Shown: positions 6,790 to 15,636 of the stretch, one piece after another
Layout: each line of letters opens with the position of its first letter
How positions within the stretch are numbered: position 1 is the stretch's first letter
From: Verrucomicrobiales bacterium
GTDB taxonomy: Bacteria > Verrucomicrobiota > Verrucomicrobiia > Limisphaerales > J093
Direction: 5' to 3'
Length of the DNA stretch: 64,000 nucleotides
NCBI GenBank assembly: GCA_024233215.1
Contig: JACKPW010000007.1
Coordinates: 1-64,000, forward strand
Translations under genes and position numbers: made by a program
Notes under the pieces: model-generated
Database searches by the model: none
What the model saw: the letters and a program-made list of their open reading frames with translations, nothing else
Told to the model about the DNA's origin: nothing

Positions 6790-9470
6790 TCGATGCTGAG
6801 GCTGGTGGCGATGTGGTCGCGGATGAGGTTGAGCCAGGCGAGTTGGTCGGCACTGAACGTCACACCGGCCTTGGCCTTGTCCATGAGCCATTCGTTGAAG
6901 CGCGTGGTGACGGATTCGGCGAAGGGTTCGAGCACGGGCTGTTGTTCGAGCGCAAAGCGGACGAGCGCGACGAGGTCGGCGAAGCGTCCGGCCTGCGAGC
7001 GGCCCTTGACCTTGCCGGGTTTGGTCGCGGCGAAGGCGTTCCAGAGATTGTCCTCGGTCCATGCGGCGTGCTGGTCGCGGAGTTTCTTCTCCAGTTCCTT
7101 GAGCATCGGCTCGGTGAGGCGCTGCCGGTAGGGGCGGCTGTAAAGGATTTGCAGGGCGTCAATCTGCGCCTGATTCGCGGCAAGATAATCGCGGAACGCC
7201 TGCACGAGTCCGGCGGCTTTGGCCTTGGCGGCGGCATCGAAGCCTTGTTCCAGCACTTCGTCGGGCGTGTAGATGTCGATGGCCTGCTCGGTCTCGCGCT
7301 TGAGGGTTTCGAGGGTCTGGCGCAGGGCGGGTTTGTCGAACGGCGCGCAGGCGGCGGTGATGAGGTCCTGTTGCGTGGCGGTAAATTTCTCGGGCGCGAC
7401 TTCATCGGGTGATGCGCCGGGTTTGCCGGTGGCGCGTTCGGCGATGGCGTCGGGATCGAAGGCGCGCAACAGGGAATTGGCGAGGCTGGCCGGGGTGTGG
7501 CCGCCGGAGGCTTGCACGATTTGCTGGCGTTGGGCGGGTTCGAGTTCGCGGTCGAGACGGGCGAGGCGCGCGGCGAGCGTGGTGAGCGTGTCTTCATCGC
7601 GTCCGCCGGGGAAGATGACGCGTTGCAGGAGCGTTTTGAGCGGCACGGTGGGCTGGCGGTCGAGCGGACGGGATTCGGTCTTGTCGCTTTCGCACACGCC
7701 CACGGCATCCACGATGACGAAGCGGGTCTTGGCGCGGGCGTCTTCGCCGGAGACGGATTGCAGGTCGGTCGGGGTGACGACGCGTGTGCCGCGGCCTTTC
7801 ATCTGCTCGAAATAGACGCGGCTGCGGACGTCGCGCAGGAAGATGAGGACTTCGAGCGGCTTGATGTCCGTGCCGGTGGCGATCATGTCCACGGTCACGG
7901 CGATGCGCGGCATGGTGGAGTTGCAGAACTCCTTGATGAGGTCGCGGCCTTTGACGGGCTTGCCGGTGGCGGGGTGCTTGGCCTGGTAGGTGATCTTTTT
8001 GCAGAAGTCGTTGCCCGCGCCAAAGACTTCGCGGCAGATGTGGACGATGTCTTCGGCGTGGGAATCGTCCTTGGCGAAGATGAGGGTCTTGGGCAGGAGC
8101 GTGCGACCGGGGAACAGCTCGGTCGGCACGGCGTCGCGGTAGGTGCGCAGGATGGTGCGAATCTGGTCGGGCACGACGACAGAGCGGTCGAGGTCTTCGG
8201 GGGTGTAATCGAGGTCGTCGGCCAGCACTTCCTGGCGGGCTTTGCGCGAGGCTTTGCTGCGGTGGTCCACGAGGAAGCCCTTGTCCACCTTGCCGCCCGC
8301 GTCGGTGACCCTGGTTTTGATGCGGTAAACGTCGTAGCCGACATTCACGCCATCGGCCACGGCGCGTTCGTGGTTGTATTCGGCGACGCGGTTCTGGTGG
8401 AAGTAGGCAATGGTCTGCGGCGCGGGCGTGGCGGTGAGGCCGATGAGCGAGGCGTCAAGGTATTCGAGCACCTGCCGCCAGAGATTGTAGATGGAGCGAT
8501 GGCATTCGTCGGTGACGATGAAATCGAACTTCTCGATGGGCACGGTGGGGTTGTAGGCGACGTCGCGGGGACGGTTGCCGAGGGCCTTGGCGAGTTCCGC
8601 GCCGGAGAGATCGTCGGCGTCCTCGGCGAGTTCTTCCCCGCGCAGGATGGAGTAGAGCCGCTGGATGGTGCAGATGGTGACACGGCAGACGTCGTCAATC
8701 TGCGGCGAGGTCAGGTGCTGGACGTTGTAAAGCTCGGTAAAGAGGCGTCCGGTGTCCGGCGTGCGAAAGCGGTGGAATTCGTCGCGCGCCTGCTCGCCGA
8801 GATTGGCGCGGTCCACGAGGAACAGGACGCGGCGGGCTTTGGCGTATTTGATGAGGCGATAGGTGAATGCGCAGGCCGTGTAGGTCTTGCCCGCGCCGGT
8901 GGCCATGTGAATCAGCGCGCGCGGGCGGTCTTCGGCGAAGGATGTTTCGAGGCCTTTTATCGCCTCGACCTGGCAGTCGCGCATGCCGGTGGTTGCGAGC
9001 GGATGCGCGAGTGCCATCTGGGCGAGACGACGGCGGAGAGTGTCGGGTTCACCAGACCATTCGGCGAGGGTTTCCGGACGATGAAAGGTGAATACACGGC
9101 GCGAGCGAGGCGCAGGGTCGCGTTCGTTGCGGAAGAAGGTCTCCGCGCCGGTGGATTCGTAAAGGAATGGCAGCGGGCCTGTGAGTTCGGACGCCAGGAG
9201 TGGCGGCAGGCTGCTGGCGTAACGGCCAGATTGCTCGGCGACGGTGGAGAGAGTCGTGCCCTGTTTCTTGGCTTCGACCACGCCGACAGCCTTGCGGTCC
9301 ACAAGCAGGAGGTAATCGCACGGGCCGGTGGTAAGTGGAACTTCGCGCAACGCGATGCCTCGGCCGGCGGAGAAATCTACGGATTTGAAATCCTGGACGA
9401 CCCATCCGGACGCGACGAGCATCGCATCGATCTTCTCACGAGCACGCTGTTCTGGGGTCAGGGCGTCCAT
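6669..9470 (-). CDS. hsdR: Type I restriction enzyme endonuclease subunit (HsdR, EcoEI-like)
   Basis: This 933-aa motor and nuclease subunit cleaves unmodified DNA after ATP-driven translocation. The N-terminal PD-(D/E)xK-type nuclease region reads CDYLLLVDRKAVGVVEAKK. The SF2 helicase core follows: MATGAGKTYTA (motif I), DECHRS (motif II) and LTATPAP (motif III). The EcoEI-type C-terminal domain ends LLDELNEVLAA. I chose the ATG at 9470 (MDALTPEQRAREKID) because it matches the usual family start. A TTG at 9548 would add 26 unlikely residues. It is the first gene of the operon, and its TGA overlaps the RAYT ATG. A full-length intact C-terminus shows that the downstream insertion did not disrupt it. 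Confidence 0.95.
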   Translation of the reverse strand: MDALTPEQRAREKIDAMLVASGWVVQDFKSVDFSAGRGIALREVPLTTGPCDYLLLVDRKAVGVVEAKKQGTTLSTVAEQSGRYASSLPPLLASELTGPLPFLYESTGAETFFRNERDPAPRSRRVFTFHRPETLAEWSGEPDTLRRRLAQMALAHPLATTGMRDCQVEAIKGLETSFAEDRPRALIHMATGAGKTYTACAFTYRLIKYAKARRVLFLVDRANLGEQARDEFHRFRTPDTGRLFTELYNVQHLTSPQIDDVCRVTICTIQRLYSILRGEELAEDADDLSGAELAKALGNRPRDVAYNPTVPIEKFDFIVTDECHRSIYNLWRQVLEYLDASLIGLTATPAPQTIAYFHQNRVAEYNHERAVADGVNVGYDVYRIKTRVTDAGGKVDKGFLVDHRSKASRKARQEVLADDLDYTPEDLDRSVVVPDQIRTILRTYRDAVPTELFPGRTLLPKTLIFAKDDSHAEDIVHICREVFGAGNDFCKKITYQAKHPATGKPVKGRDLIKEFCNSTMPRIAVTVDMIATGTDIKPLEVLIFLRDVRSRVYFEQMKGRGTRVVTPTDLQSVSGEDARAKTRFVIVDAVGVCESDKTESRPLDRQPTVPLKTLLQRVIFPGGRDEDTLTTLAARLARLDRELEPAQRQQIVQASGGHTPASLANSLLRAFDPDAIAERATGKPGASPDEVAPEKFTATQQDLITAACAPFDKPALRQTLETLKRETEQAIDIYTPDEVLEQGFDAAAKAKAAGLVQAFRDYLAANQAQIDALQILYSRPYRQRLTEPMLKELEKKLRDQHAAWTEDNLWNAFAATKPGKVKGRSQAGRFADLVALVRFALEQQPVLEPFAESVTTRFNEWLMDKAKAGVTFSADQLAWLNLIRDHIATSLSIEPDDFDYAPFSQRGGLGKAHQLFGEQLPKLLDELNEVLAA

Positions 9471-10031
9471 GACTAGGGCGTTCTGAACAGTCCGGCCACG
9501 GTAAGGAGGGAAGGTTGTCGCGTGCAGCGCGCCGACTGGGAAGGACAAAACCAGCCTCCAGCCCCAAGGGGCCTTGGGCAGCCAGCTATGTGGCGCTGAA
9601 GCGTCATTTGAAGATCCTTCGCGTGGAGCTTGTCATGTCAAACTGTTGGTGGACAAGTCATTTGTCCGGTTGAGGTTGTGGAAGATCAGGCTGCCGGGCT
9701 TCGCTTCCCTGTCCCCCATCGAAGCCGAGAAGCCGGCCAAGCACGCTGAGCGCGCAACCAGCCTTGGTCGCGAAAGGTGGGATCGAGGAAGCGCGGTCGG
9801 AGGTGAGAAGGAGCGAAGCTGTCTGAATCACCCCGCCTGGTTGAGAACGGACGGATCATGCTCAGAATGCCTCACCGAGAGCCCTTCTGGATACTGTTCA
9901 AACGCAGGGGTTTGGCAGGCTGAACTGGGGCGTTTTCGGGGCTCGTCATTCTCACTCTTATTCTCACTTTGGAAGAATCAGCGCACACGTCAGCGCGGCA
10001 AGTGATTGCTTATGAAGTACTTAGGAAGGAT
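9471..10031. other. Intergenic region between hsdR and tRNA-Glu
   Basis: I see no convincing gene. A frame at 9574-10005 on the plus strand has no recognisable domain and poor composition. The region should hold the promoter of the minus-strand defence operon. A minus-strand TTGACA is visible at 9636-9641, but the -10 opposite it (AGGATC) is poor. A small inverted repeat, GGACAA-GTCAT-TTGTCC, at 9651-9667 lies just upstream and could be an operator. The right copy of the 18-bp repeat is at 9860-9877. Confidence 0.5.
9860..9877. repeat. 18-bp direct repeat, right copy
   Basis: Identical to 210-227 and in the same orientation. It lies 155 bp from the 3' end of the tRNA-Glu gene, on the island side. 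Confidence 0.6.
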
Positions 10032-10107
10032 TGGCAGCGCCTACGGGAATCGAACCCGTCTCTCGGCCTTGAGAGGGCCGTGTCCTAAACCGATAGACGA
10101 AGGCGCC
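10032..10107 (-). tRNA. tRNA-Glu (anticodon CTC)
   Basis: The 76-nt cloverleaf on the minus strand starts GGCGCCTTCGTCTATCGG. The anticodon stem-loop is CGGCC-CTCTCAA-GGCCG, the T-arm is CGGGTTCGATTCCCG, and the 3' end is AGGCGCTG-CCA with CCA encoded. The 3' end faces the defence island, the usual geometry for islands inserted next to a tRNA. Confidence 0.95.
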
Positions 10108-10125
10108 GCACCAAAAGCGGGGGAC

Positions 10126-10154
10126 GTGATACCAGCCGTTTCAGAGGCTGTCAA
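10126..10154 (-). promoter_or_regulatory. Sigma-70-type promoter for tRNA-Glu
   Basis: On the minus strand a perfect TTGACA (10149-10154) is followed after 17 bp by TATCAC (10126-10131), about 18 bp upstream of the mature tRNA 5' end. Confidence 0.65.
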
Positions 10155-10179
10155 TTCAAGTTCAATCGCAACATTCGAT

Positions 10180-10207
10180 TTGAACCGCCGGGGGCTTGCG
10201 GTAGGAT
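10180..10207 (+). promoter_or_regulatory. Possible leuB promoter
   Basis: TTGAAC at 10180-10185 and TAGGAT at 10202-10207, 16 bp apart, lie about 50 bp upstream of the leuB ATG. The fit is moderate. Confidence 0.4.
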
Positions 10208-10258
10208 TTGCGGCTTGTTTGACCGGCCTCCCGGCCGGGACGGGTTTTGGATACGACC

Positions 10259-11365
10259 ATGAACAGTTACAACATTGCCGTGCTTCCCGGTGACGGCACC
10301 GGGCCCGAGGTGACGCAGGAGGCGGTCAAGGTGCTCGACGCCGCCGCGCAGAAGTTCGGGTTCAAACTCAACTACACCCACTTCGACTTCGGCGGGGATC
10401 GCTACCTCCGAACAGGCGAGGTGCTCCCCGATACCGCCGCGGACGATCTCCGTCAGTTTCCGGCGATTCTGCTGGGCGCCATCGGCCATCCCGGCGTGAA
10501 GCCCGGGATCCTGGAGAAGGGCATTCTGCTGCGCCTGCGTTTCGAACTGGAGCAGTACATCAACCTGCGTCCGGTCAAGCTCTACGACGAACGCTACTGT
10601 CCGCTCAAGGGCAAGGGGCCCGACCACATCGACTTTGTGGTGGTGCGCGAGAACAACGAGGGCCTTTACACCGGTTCCGGCGGATTCGTTTTCAAGGGAA
10701 CCCCGAACGAGATCGCCGTGCAGGAAAGCATCAACACCCGGCGCGGCGTCGAGCGCTGCCTGCGCTATGCCTTCGATTACGCCCGGAAACGCCGGGGCGG
10801 CAAGCCGTGGAAGGGGCTGAAGCCGGAGGACGTCGAAGCCGGAAAGACCGCCCAACTCACCCTTTGCGGCAAGACGAACGTCCTGACCTATGCCTTTGAC
10901 CTCTGGGAACGCGCGTTCCACGAGATCGGCGCGAAGGATTACCCGAACATCAAGCGCGATTACACCCACGTGGATGCGACCACCATGTGGTTTGTGAAGA
11001 ATCCCGAGTGGTTCGATGTGATCGTCACGGACAACATGTTTGGCGACATCATCACGGACCTGGGAGCGATGATCCAGGGCGGCATGGGAATCGCCGCCGG
11101 CGGCAACCTGAATCCCGAAGGTACATCGATGTTCGAACCGATTGGCGGCAGCGCGCCGAAGTACACCGGCATGAACGTGATCAACCCGCTCGCCGCAATC
11201 TGCGCCGGGCAGATGCTGCTCGATCACCTCGGCGAAACCGAAGCCGGCGCCGCCATCGAGGCCGCGGTCATCACGGCGGTTCGCGAGAAACTCAAGGATC
11301 TGGCAGCCGGCCGGATGGGGTATTCCACGTCGGAGGTGGGCGACCTGATCGCGGGCTCGCTGTAG
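10259..11365 (+). CDS. leuB: 3-isopropylmalate dehydrogenase
   Basis: This 368-aa member of the isocitrate/isopropylmalate dehydrogenase family oxidatively decarboxylates 3-isopropylmalate in leucine synthesis, using NAD. Visible family features are the N-terminal LPGDGTGPEV, FVVVRENNEGLYTG with the substrate-contacting Arg-Glu-Asn, the catalytic segment VTDNMFGDIITDLGA near residues 255-270, and GGSAPKYTG near the NAD site. The ATG at 10259 is preferred over an in-frame TTG 12 nt earlier. Tartrate or homoisocitrate dehydrogenase are alternatives within the family, but IPMDH is the most likely reading. No other leu genes are adjacent. Confidence 0.85.
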   Translation: MNSYNIAVLPGDGTGPEVTQEAVKVLDAAAQKFGFKLNYTHFDFGGDRYLRTGEVLPDTAADDLRQFPAILLGAIGHPGVKPGILEKGILLRLRFELEQYINLRPVKLYDERYCPLKGKGPDHIDFVVVRENNEGLYTGSGGFVFKGTPNEIAVQESINTRRGVERCLRYAFDYARKRRGGKPWKGLKPEDVEAGKTAQLTLCGKTNVLTYAFDLWERAFHEIGAKDYPNIKRDYTHVDATTMWFVKNPEWFDVIVTDNMFGDIITDLGAMIQGGMGIAAGGNLNPEGTSMFEPIGGSAPKYTGMNVINPLAAICAGQMLLDHLGETEAGAAIEAAVITAVREKLKDLAAGRMGYSTSEVGDLIAGSL

Positions 11366-11398
11366 CCTCATTCCCGTCCCCCCTCGGACCTGAGCGCT

Positions 11399-11423
11399 GG
11401 CCGGCGGTGCCCCACTGCCGGCC
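11399..11423 (+). terminator. Strong hairpin downstream of leuB
   Basis: GGCCGGCGGTG-CCC-CACTGCCGGCC forms an 11-bp stem with one G-U pair, 34 bp after the leuB stop. There is no clear T-run, so it may act as a transcript-end stabiliser rather than an intrinsic terminator. Confidence 0.45.
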
Positions 11424-11673
11424 TTCCTGCGTACAACCGCGGCACCGGACCCTGTGCCCTCTCGCCCTCCCCAGCCGGGATATTGGCAACCCGGGCAGAT
11501 GGGTTCCGGTTGGACCGCCCCCCGGGGGGCATGACCGTCGTTCCGACCACCAAGAGGACTCCTGATTGTGGCTGCGACCGGGCACGGCTGCAATCCGGTC
11601 CCGAGTCGGGAAACAATTACAGCCCCGCTCCACGCCCAGGGCCCGTGACAATGTCAGCGCAAGTCGTTGGTTC

Positions 11674-11790
11674 GTAGCGCAGATGTCTGATCTGCTGTAT
11701 CGCCGAATTCAATTCGGCAGACCGTCCGAACCTCTGAAGGCTTGCGGATTGGGAAATCCGCGATACAGCAGATCTGGAAATCTGCGCTGC
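11674..11790. repeat. 117-bp intergenic inverted-repeat element
   Basis: The outer arms GCGCAGATGTCTGATCTG and CAGATCTGGAAATCTGCGC, together with a shared CTGCTGTATCG, pair over roughly 27 bp. Two mini-hairpins lie inside: CCGAATTCAATTCGG and CGGATTGGGAAATCCG. The rest of the 510-bp gap between leuB and the next gene has no recognisable gene. This layout is typical of a non-coding, REP-type or MITE-like element and is unrelated in sequence to the 0.6-6.6 kb repeats. Confidence 0.6.
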
Positions 11791-11875
11791 GACTTTGTCA
11801 CTGGCCCTGGCTCCACGCCGTGGCCGGGGCAGTTTGGGACTGACAGAGAGGGCGGCGTGCGCAAAGGATCGTCGC

Positions 11876-12811
11876 ATGGATGCTTTCTGCTCAATGCGCG
11901 CCGTGGTCTTCCTGATGGCAACGGGCCTGTGGGGAGGGTTCGAGCCGGCAGGTGCGGAGGAACCCGCAAGGCTGACCATCGGGCCGGCGGTGGAGAGCGG
12001 ACGAGTGGAGATCGCGTGGCCAAGCCGACCCGACCACATCCACACCCTGCTGGCGACTGAAGGGCCGGAGGCGGCGGAACTCGTGGATGCGCGGTTGGTG
12101 CCGGACGGACCGGGGGAGGTCACCCGGACGGACGTAGCCGTACAACCGGAGGCGGTGGCCCGCTTTTTCCGCCTGAGGACGCGGGCGATGACCCCGGTGG
12201 TCATGGACGATTTCGATCGAGCGGAGGAAGGTCCGCAGCCTCCCGGCATCCCACCGCTCGGCAACCCGTGGACGGTGATCGGGCTGGGTGGGGCGCTTCC
12301 CGGCCGGCACGCGGTGGTGGAGAACGGGGATTGCTACGTGGACCTCGTGGGCCTCGGCGGCGTCACCTACCTCTGCCAGGAATTGACTGTTCCCCCGTGT
12401 CTTTTGGAGGCCGACTTCCGCTGGGAGCCTTATCCGGACACCGGCCTCGAAGGGACCCTGGTGATGGCCTGCGGCCCCGGCAACCAACCCAACTGGATCT
12501 ACCGATTGGTGCACGTCCGGATCATCCGGACCGCGGTGTTTCTCGATTTCATGGACAGCGGGGTCCTGACCAACCACGCAACCTCGGAGATCCCGCAACT
12601 GGCGTTGCAGCAGACCCACAACTGCCGCGTCTACATCGACCCGGAAGCGCAGGTGGTACTCGTGGTGCTGAACGGCCAACCGGTGCTGAGCTACCGGCAT
12701 GAGGCGGTCGCGCGGCTCGGGGGCCGGTTCGTGTTCTGGGAACATTACTACAACCGGGGCGGGGGGGAGGCGCGACTCCACATCGAACGGGTCCTGGCGG
12801 CGGTTCCCTGA
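11876..12811 (+). CDS. Secreted protein of unknown function
   Basis: This is a 311-aa product with a signal peptide (MRAVVFLMATGLWGG... ending near GAEE). Residues about 28-95 form a short beta module ending RFFRLRT, related to the Y/F-Y/F-R modules of neighbouring exported proteins. The remaining 210 residues, beginning VVMDDFDRAEEG, look like a concanavalin/LamG-type beta sandwich (VVENGDCYVDLVG, LEADFRWEPYPDTGLEG, FVFWEHYYN). An alternative start is Met at 11894. No catalytic motif is recognised, and the protein may bind carbohydrate. Confidence 0.6.
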   Translation: MDAFCSMRAVVFLMATGLWGGFEPAGAEEPARLTIGPAVESGRVEIAWPSRPDHIHTLLATEGPEAAELVDARLVPDGPGEVTRTDVAVQPEAVARFFRLRTRAMTPVVMDDFDRAEEGPQPPGIPPLGNPWTVIGLGGALPGRHAVVENGDCYVDLVGLGGVTYLCQELTVPPCLLEADFRWEPYPDTGLEGTLVMACGPGNQPNWIYRLVHVRIIRTAVFLDFMDSGVLTNHATSEIPQLALQQTHNCRVYIDPEAQVVLVVLNGQPVLSYRHEAVARLGGRFVFWEHYYNRGGGEARLHIERVLAAVP

Positions 12812-12966
12812 AGAACGGACGCATGACCAGTTGAGCCGAACGCCGGGACGAGAGCCTCCCAACGCTGTTGGTTTCGGGCTTGTCGGGTGGTTCGCGGGCA
12901 CCCGGAACCGTTGCCGTTGGGTCCGTGCCGACGACGCTGGCTGCGGGGGGATTGGCCGCTGGGCCG

Positions 12967-14100
12967 TCAGCGTTCGCGGATCGGCACCAGGGCCAGCCTC
13001 ATGCCCAGGCTCTCGAGGCTGGCAACCGGCGTACCCCCGTAACGGTGACCGGACCGGCACTGCTTGGGGAAGGTCGCCCAACTGCCCCCGTGGCGCGTGC
13101 GGAACGTCCCGCCTTCGGGTCCCAAGGGGTCCACCAAGGCCCCGCCCGGAAGGGTCCAGTCCCACCAGTCATTCGTCCATTCCCAGACGTTCCCGTGCAT
13201 GTCGTAGAGGCCCCAAGGATTGGGCTGTTTGAGTCCCACCGGCTGCGACTTCTGACCACTATTACCACAAAACCAGCAGTAGTCGGCCAGGGCGGCACAC
13301 ACCCCGCAGCTGATGGGATCGCAATCCGGGGTGTCCCCGAACGAATACCGGGTGGTCGTCCCCGCCCGGCAGGCATGCTCCCACTGCGCCTCGGTGGGCA
13401 GGGCAAAGACGTAGCCTTCCGGGAGGGTTCCCTCCTGCCGCGCCACCTCCGTCCGCCAGTCGCAGTAGACCACCGCCCCCGCCCAATTGATCCGGCACAT
13501 GGGAAGATCGCCGCGCCGCCCCGACAGCGTGCCGCTCAGGGAAAACGTCTCGTCCTGCTTGATCGGACAATTGGCCGCGGTCCATGCCACACCACCGGGA
13601 TCCCCGCCCGCCAGCAGGAACTCCCGATACTGGTCGATTGTCACCTCGTATTTCCCCAGCCAGTAGCCCCGGGTCAGCGTCACCCGCGTCTGGGGCCCTT
13701 CATAATCCTCGCGAGCCGTTTCGTCCCCGGGCGTGCCCATCATGAAGGTCCCGGGGGGAATCCACACCAACTCGTCGGGAGCCGGGTTTGGGGGTTCCGA
13801 GGGCAGCGCAACGATTCGGAAGAACTGCCGCTGCCCGGTGGCCCCAACTGTCGCAACCAGCGTTTCGCCAGTGGCGCGGAGGACGCCCGGACCAAAGGGA
13901 TCCACCTGCCAGGGGGCCGTCAATGCCGGGGTGGCCTCGACCAGATAATCGCGTCCCGGGATGCTGTCCCACGAGATCTCGATCCCGGAGCCCGGAAGCA
14001 GCCGGGCGGTTCCCCGGACGGGGGCATCGGCGGCGACCGCCACCAGGATCGAACAACCCAGGCCGACCAGACCCAGGCAGGAGCAGGAACGGACATCCAT
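12967..14100 (-). CDS. Secreted formylglycine-generating-enzyme-like (FGE/SUMF1 domain) protein
   Basis: This 377-aa protein has a signal peptide, a small beta module (residues about 28-97, ending RQFFRI) and an FGE-sulfatase domain (about 108-377). FGE hallmarks are WIPPGTFMMGTPG, YWLGKYEVTIDQY, LPTEAQWEHACRAG, WGLYDMHGNVWEWTNDWW and GGSWATFPKQCRSGHRYG. FGE activates sulfatases by oxidising an active-site Cys. In true aerobic FGE two Cys flank the GGSW-x-C-x4-C-x-x-RYR region. Here only the second (KQC) is present, so catalytic FGE activity is doubtful. A Cys-rich insertion (CDPISCGVCAALADYCWFC) is unusual. It is divergent from the sulfatase gene with 117 bp between starts. Confidence 0.85.
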   Translation of the reverse strand: MDVRSCSCLGLVGLGCSILVAVAADAPVRGTARLLPGSGIEISWDSIPGRDYLVEATPALTAPWQVDPFGPGVLRATGETLVATVGATGQRQFFRIVALPSEPPNPAPDELVWIPPGTFMMGTPGDETAREDYEGPQTRVTLTRGYWLGKYEVTIDQYREFLLAGGDPGGVAWTAANCPIKQDETFSLSGTLSGRRGDLPMCRINWAGAVVYCDWRTEVARQEGTLPEGYVFALPTEAQWEHACRAGTTTRYSFGDTPDCDPISCGVCAALADYCWFCGNSGQKSQPVGLKQPNPWGLYDMHGNVWEWTNDWWDWTLPGGALVDPLGPEGGTFRTRHGGSWATFPKQCRSGHRYGGTPVASLESLGMRLALVPIRER

Positions 14101-14217
14101 GACCCCCGTTCTTTCCCACGGGCCCCTTTCCCGGTCAAGGCGAGTCTGGTCATGGATGGCGGCCCCGGCCCGGCTTTGGGCCTGACACCCACGAGTTCCC
14201 TGTGCGACAACGAGCGG

Positions 14218-15636
14218 ATGAAGACCTGCGCCTTGTGTTTCGCCCTTTGCTGCGGCTGGTTCGGAGCGGCGGCCGCTCCGCCGAATCTCATTCTGATCAA
14301 CGTCGACGACCTGGGCTACGGCGACATCGGACCCTTCGGCTCGGAGTTGAACCGCACGCCGAATCTGGATCGGATGGCGGCGGAGGGACGGCGGCTCACC
14401 AGTTTCTACGCGGCGCCGGTCTGTTCGCCGTCGCGGGCGGCACTCATGACCGGGTGTTACCCAAAGCGGGTATTGTCCATCCCCCACGTGCTGTTTCCCG
14501 GCAACGCCGAAGGTCTGGCGCCGGGTGAGATCACGGTCGCGGAACTGCTGCGCGAAGCCGGTTACACGACCGGCATCGTGGGGAAGTGGCACCTGGGGGA
14601 TCAACCGGAGTTCCTGCCAACCCGCCAAGGATTCGATTTCCATTTCGGTCTGCCCTACTCGAACGACATGGGACCCTCCATGGACGGGGTGAAGAGCAAC
14701 CTCGGCGCCCCCCTGCCAAAGCCCCGCGCCAACGAACAGCCTCCCCTGCCCTGGTTGCTCAACGAAACCGTCATCAAGCGGGTCCTGGCGGATGACCAGA
14801 CGACCCTGGTCCGGCGCTACACCGAGGAAGCCGTGGCGTTCCTGCAGCTGAACCACGCCCGCGGGCAGCCGTTCTTCCTGTACCTCGCACATAATGCGGT
14901 GCATTTCCCCCTCTACCCGGGCCGGGAATTCCAGGGACGGTCCGGAAACGGGTTGTATGGCGACTGGGTGGAGGAGGTGGACTGGAGCGTGGGCCGGGTG
15001 CTCGACGCCGTGCGCCGGTTGGGACCGGAAGGCAACACCCTCGTACTGTTCACCTCGGACAACGGCGGGACGCCTCGCGGGCACAACACACCGTTGCGCG
15101 GGTACAAAGGCAGCACCTGGGAAGGTGGCATGCGCGAACCCACCATCGCCTGGTGGCCCGGGAGAATCCCGCCAGGCACCTCCACGGATGCGGTCACCGG
15201 GATGATCGACATCCTGCCGACCTTTGTGAAACTGGGCGGCGGCACCGTGCCCTCCGACCGCAAGATCGACGGAGTGGACATCTGGCCCGTGCTCGCTGGT
15301 GACCCCGGAGCAGGGTCCCCGCACGAGGTGTTCTACTACTATCGCGGCCTCAAACTGGAGGCCGTTCGCCAGGGATCCTGGAAGCTGCGCCTGGAACCGG
15401 GCGAACTCTACCATCTGGACCGGGACATCGGTGAGTCCGACAACCTGGCGTCGGCGTTTCCGGCCGTGGTCCAGGAACTGCGGGACGTGGCAAACCGGAT
15501 GAAGGACGACCTTGGACTGGACGGCATTGGGCCCGGTTGCCGGCCGCTGGGCCGGGTGGAGAACCCACAGCCGTTGATTGCACCCGACGGCCGCGTCCGC
15601 GAGGGTTTTGCCCCGGGTCAGGGCCCCAGGCGGTAG
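14218..15636 (+). CDS. Secreted arylsulfatase (S1 family)
   Basis: This 472-aa protein has a signal peptide (MKTCALCFALCCGWFGAAAA). It begins the alkaline-phosphatase-fold sulfatase domain with PPNLILINVDDLGYGDIG, whose Asp residues bind the metal. The active-site signature CSPSRAALMTG places the formylglycine precursor at Cys69. GKWHLGDQPEF and FTSDNGGTPRG complete the metal and sulfate site. It probably removes sulfate esters from sulfated polysaccharides outside the cytoplasm. It needs formylglycine maturation, and the divergent FGE-like gene is an obvious but uncertain partner. The 3' end overlaps the converging gene by 19 bp. Confidence 0.92.
   Translation: MKTCALCFALCCGWFGAAAAPPNLILINVDDLGYGDIGPFGSELNRTPNLDRMAAEGRRLTSFYAAPVCSPSRAALMTGCYPKRVLSIPHVLFPGNAEGLAPGEITVAELLREAGYTTGIVGKWHLGDQPEFLPTRQGFDFHFGLPYSNDMGPSMDGVKSNLGAPLPKPRANEQPPLPWLLNETVIKRVLADDQTTLVRRYTEEAVAFLQLNHARGQPFFLYLAHNAVHFPLYPGREFQGRSGNGLYGDWVEEVDWSVGRVLDAVRRLGPEGNTLVLFTSDNGGTPRGHNTPLRGYKGSTWEGGMREPTIAWWPGRIPPGTSTDAVTGMIDILPTFVKLGGGTVPSDRKIDGVDIWPVLAGDPGAGSPHEVFYYYRGLKLEAVRQGSWKLRLEPGELYHLDRDIGESDNLASAFPAVVQELRDVANRMKDDLGLDGIGPGCRPLGRVENPQPLIAPDGRVREGFAPGQGPRR

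Noticed and set aside
7497..9476. Long plus-strand frame opposite hsdR (659 codons)
   Set aside because: It is the antisense shadow of a well-supported hsdR. Composition is Gly/Val/Asp-rich without domains. GC-rich third positions keep antisense frames open.
9574..10005. 143-codon plus-strand frame between hsdR and tRNA-Glu
   Set aside because: No domain, no credible ribosome site, and it runs across the 18-bp repeat. Treated as non-coding.
210..10031. Prophage or integrative element with integrase
   Set aside because: No integrase, recombinase or phage structural gene is found. Only the repeats and the tRNA suggest mobility.
10151..11593. 480-codon minus-strand frame over leuB
   Set aside because: It is the shadow of leuB, with no recognisable domain.
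12868..14217. Plus-strand extension upstream of the sulfatase, in the same frame
   Set aside because: It runs antisense through the FGE-like gene and has no signal peptide or domain. The sulfatase begins with a signal peptide at 14218.
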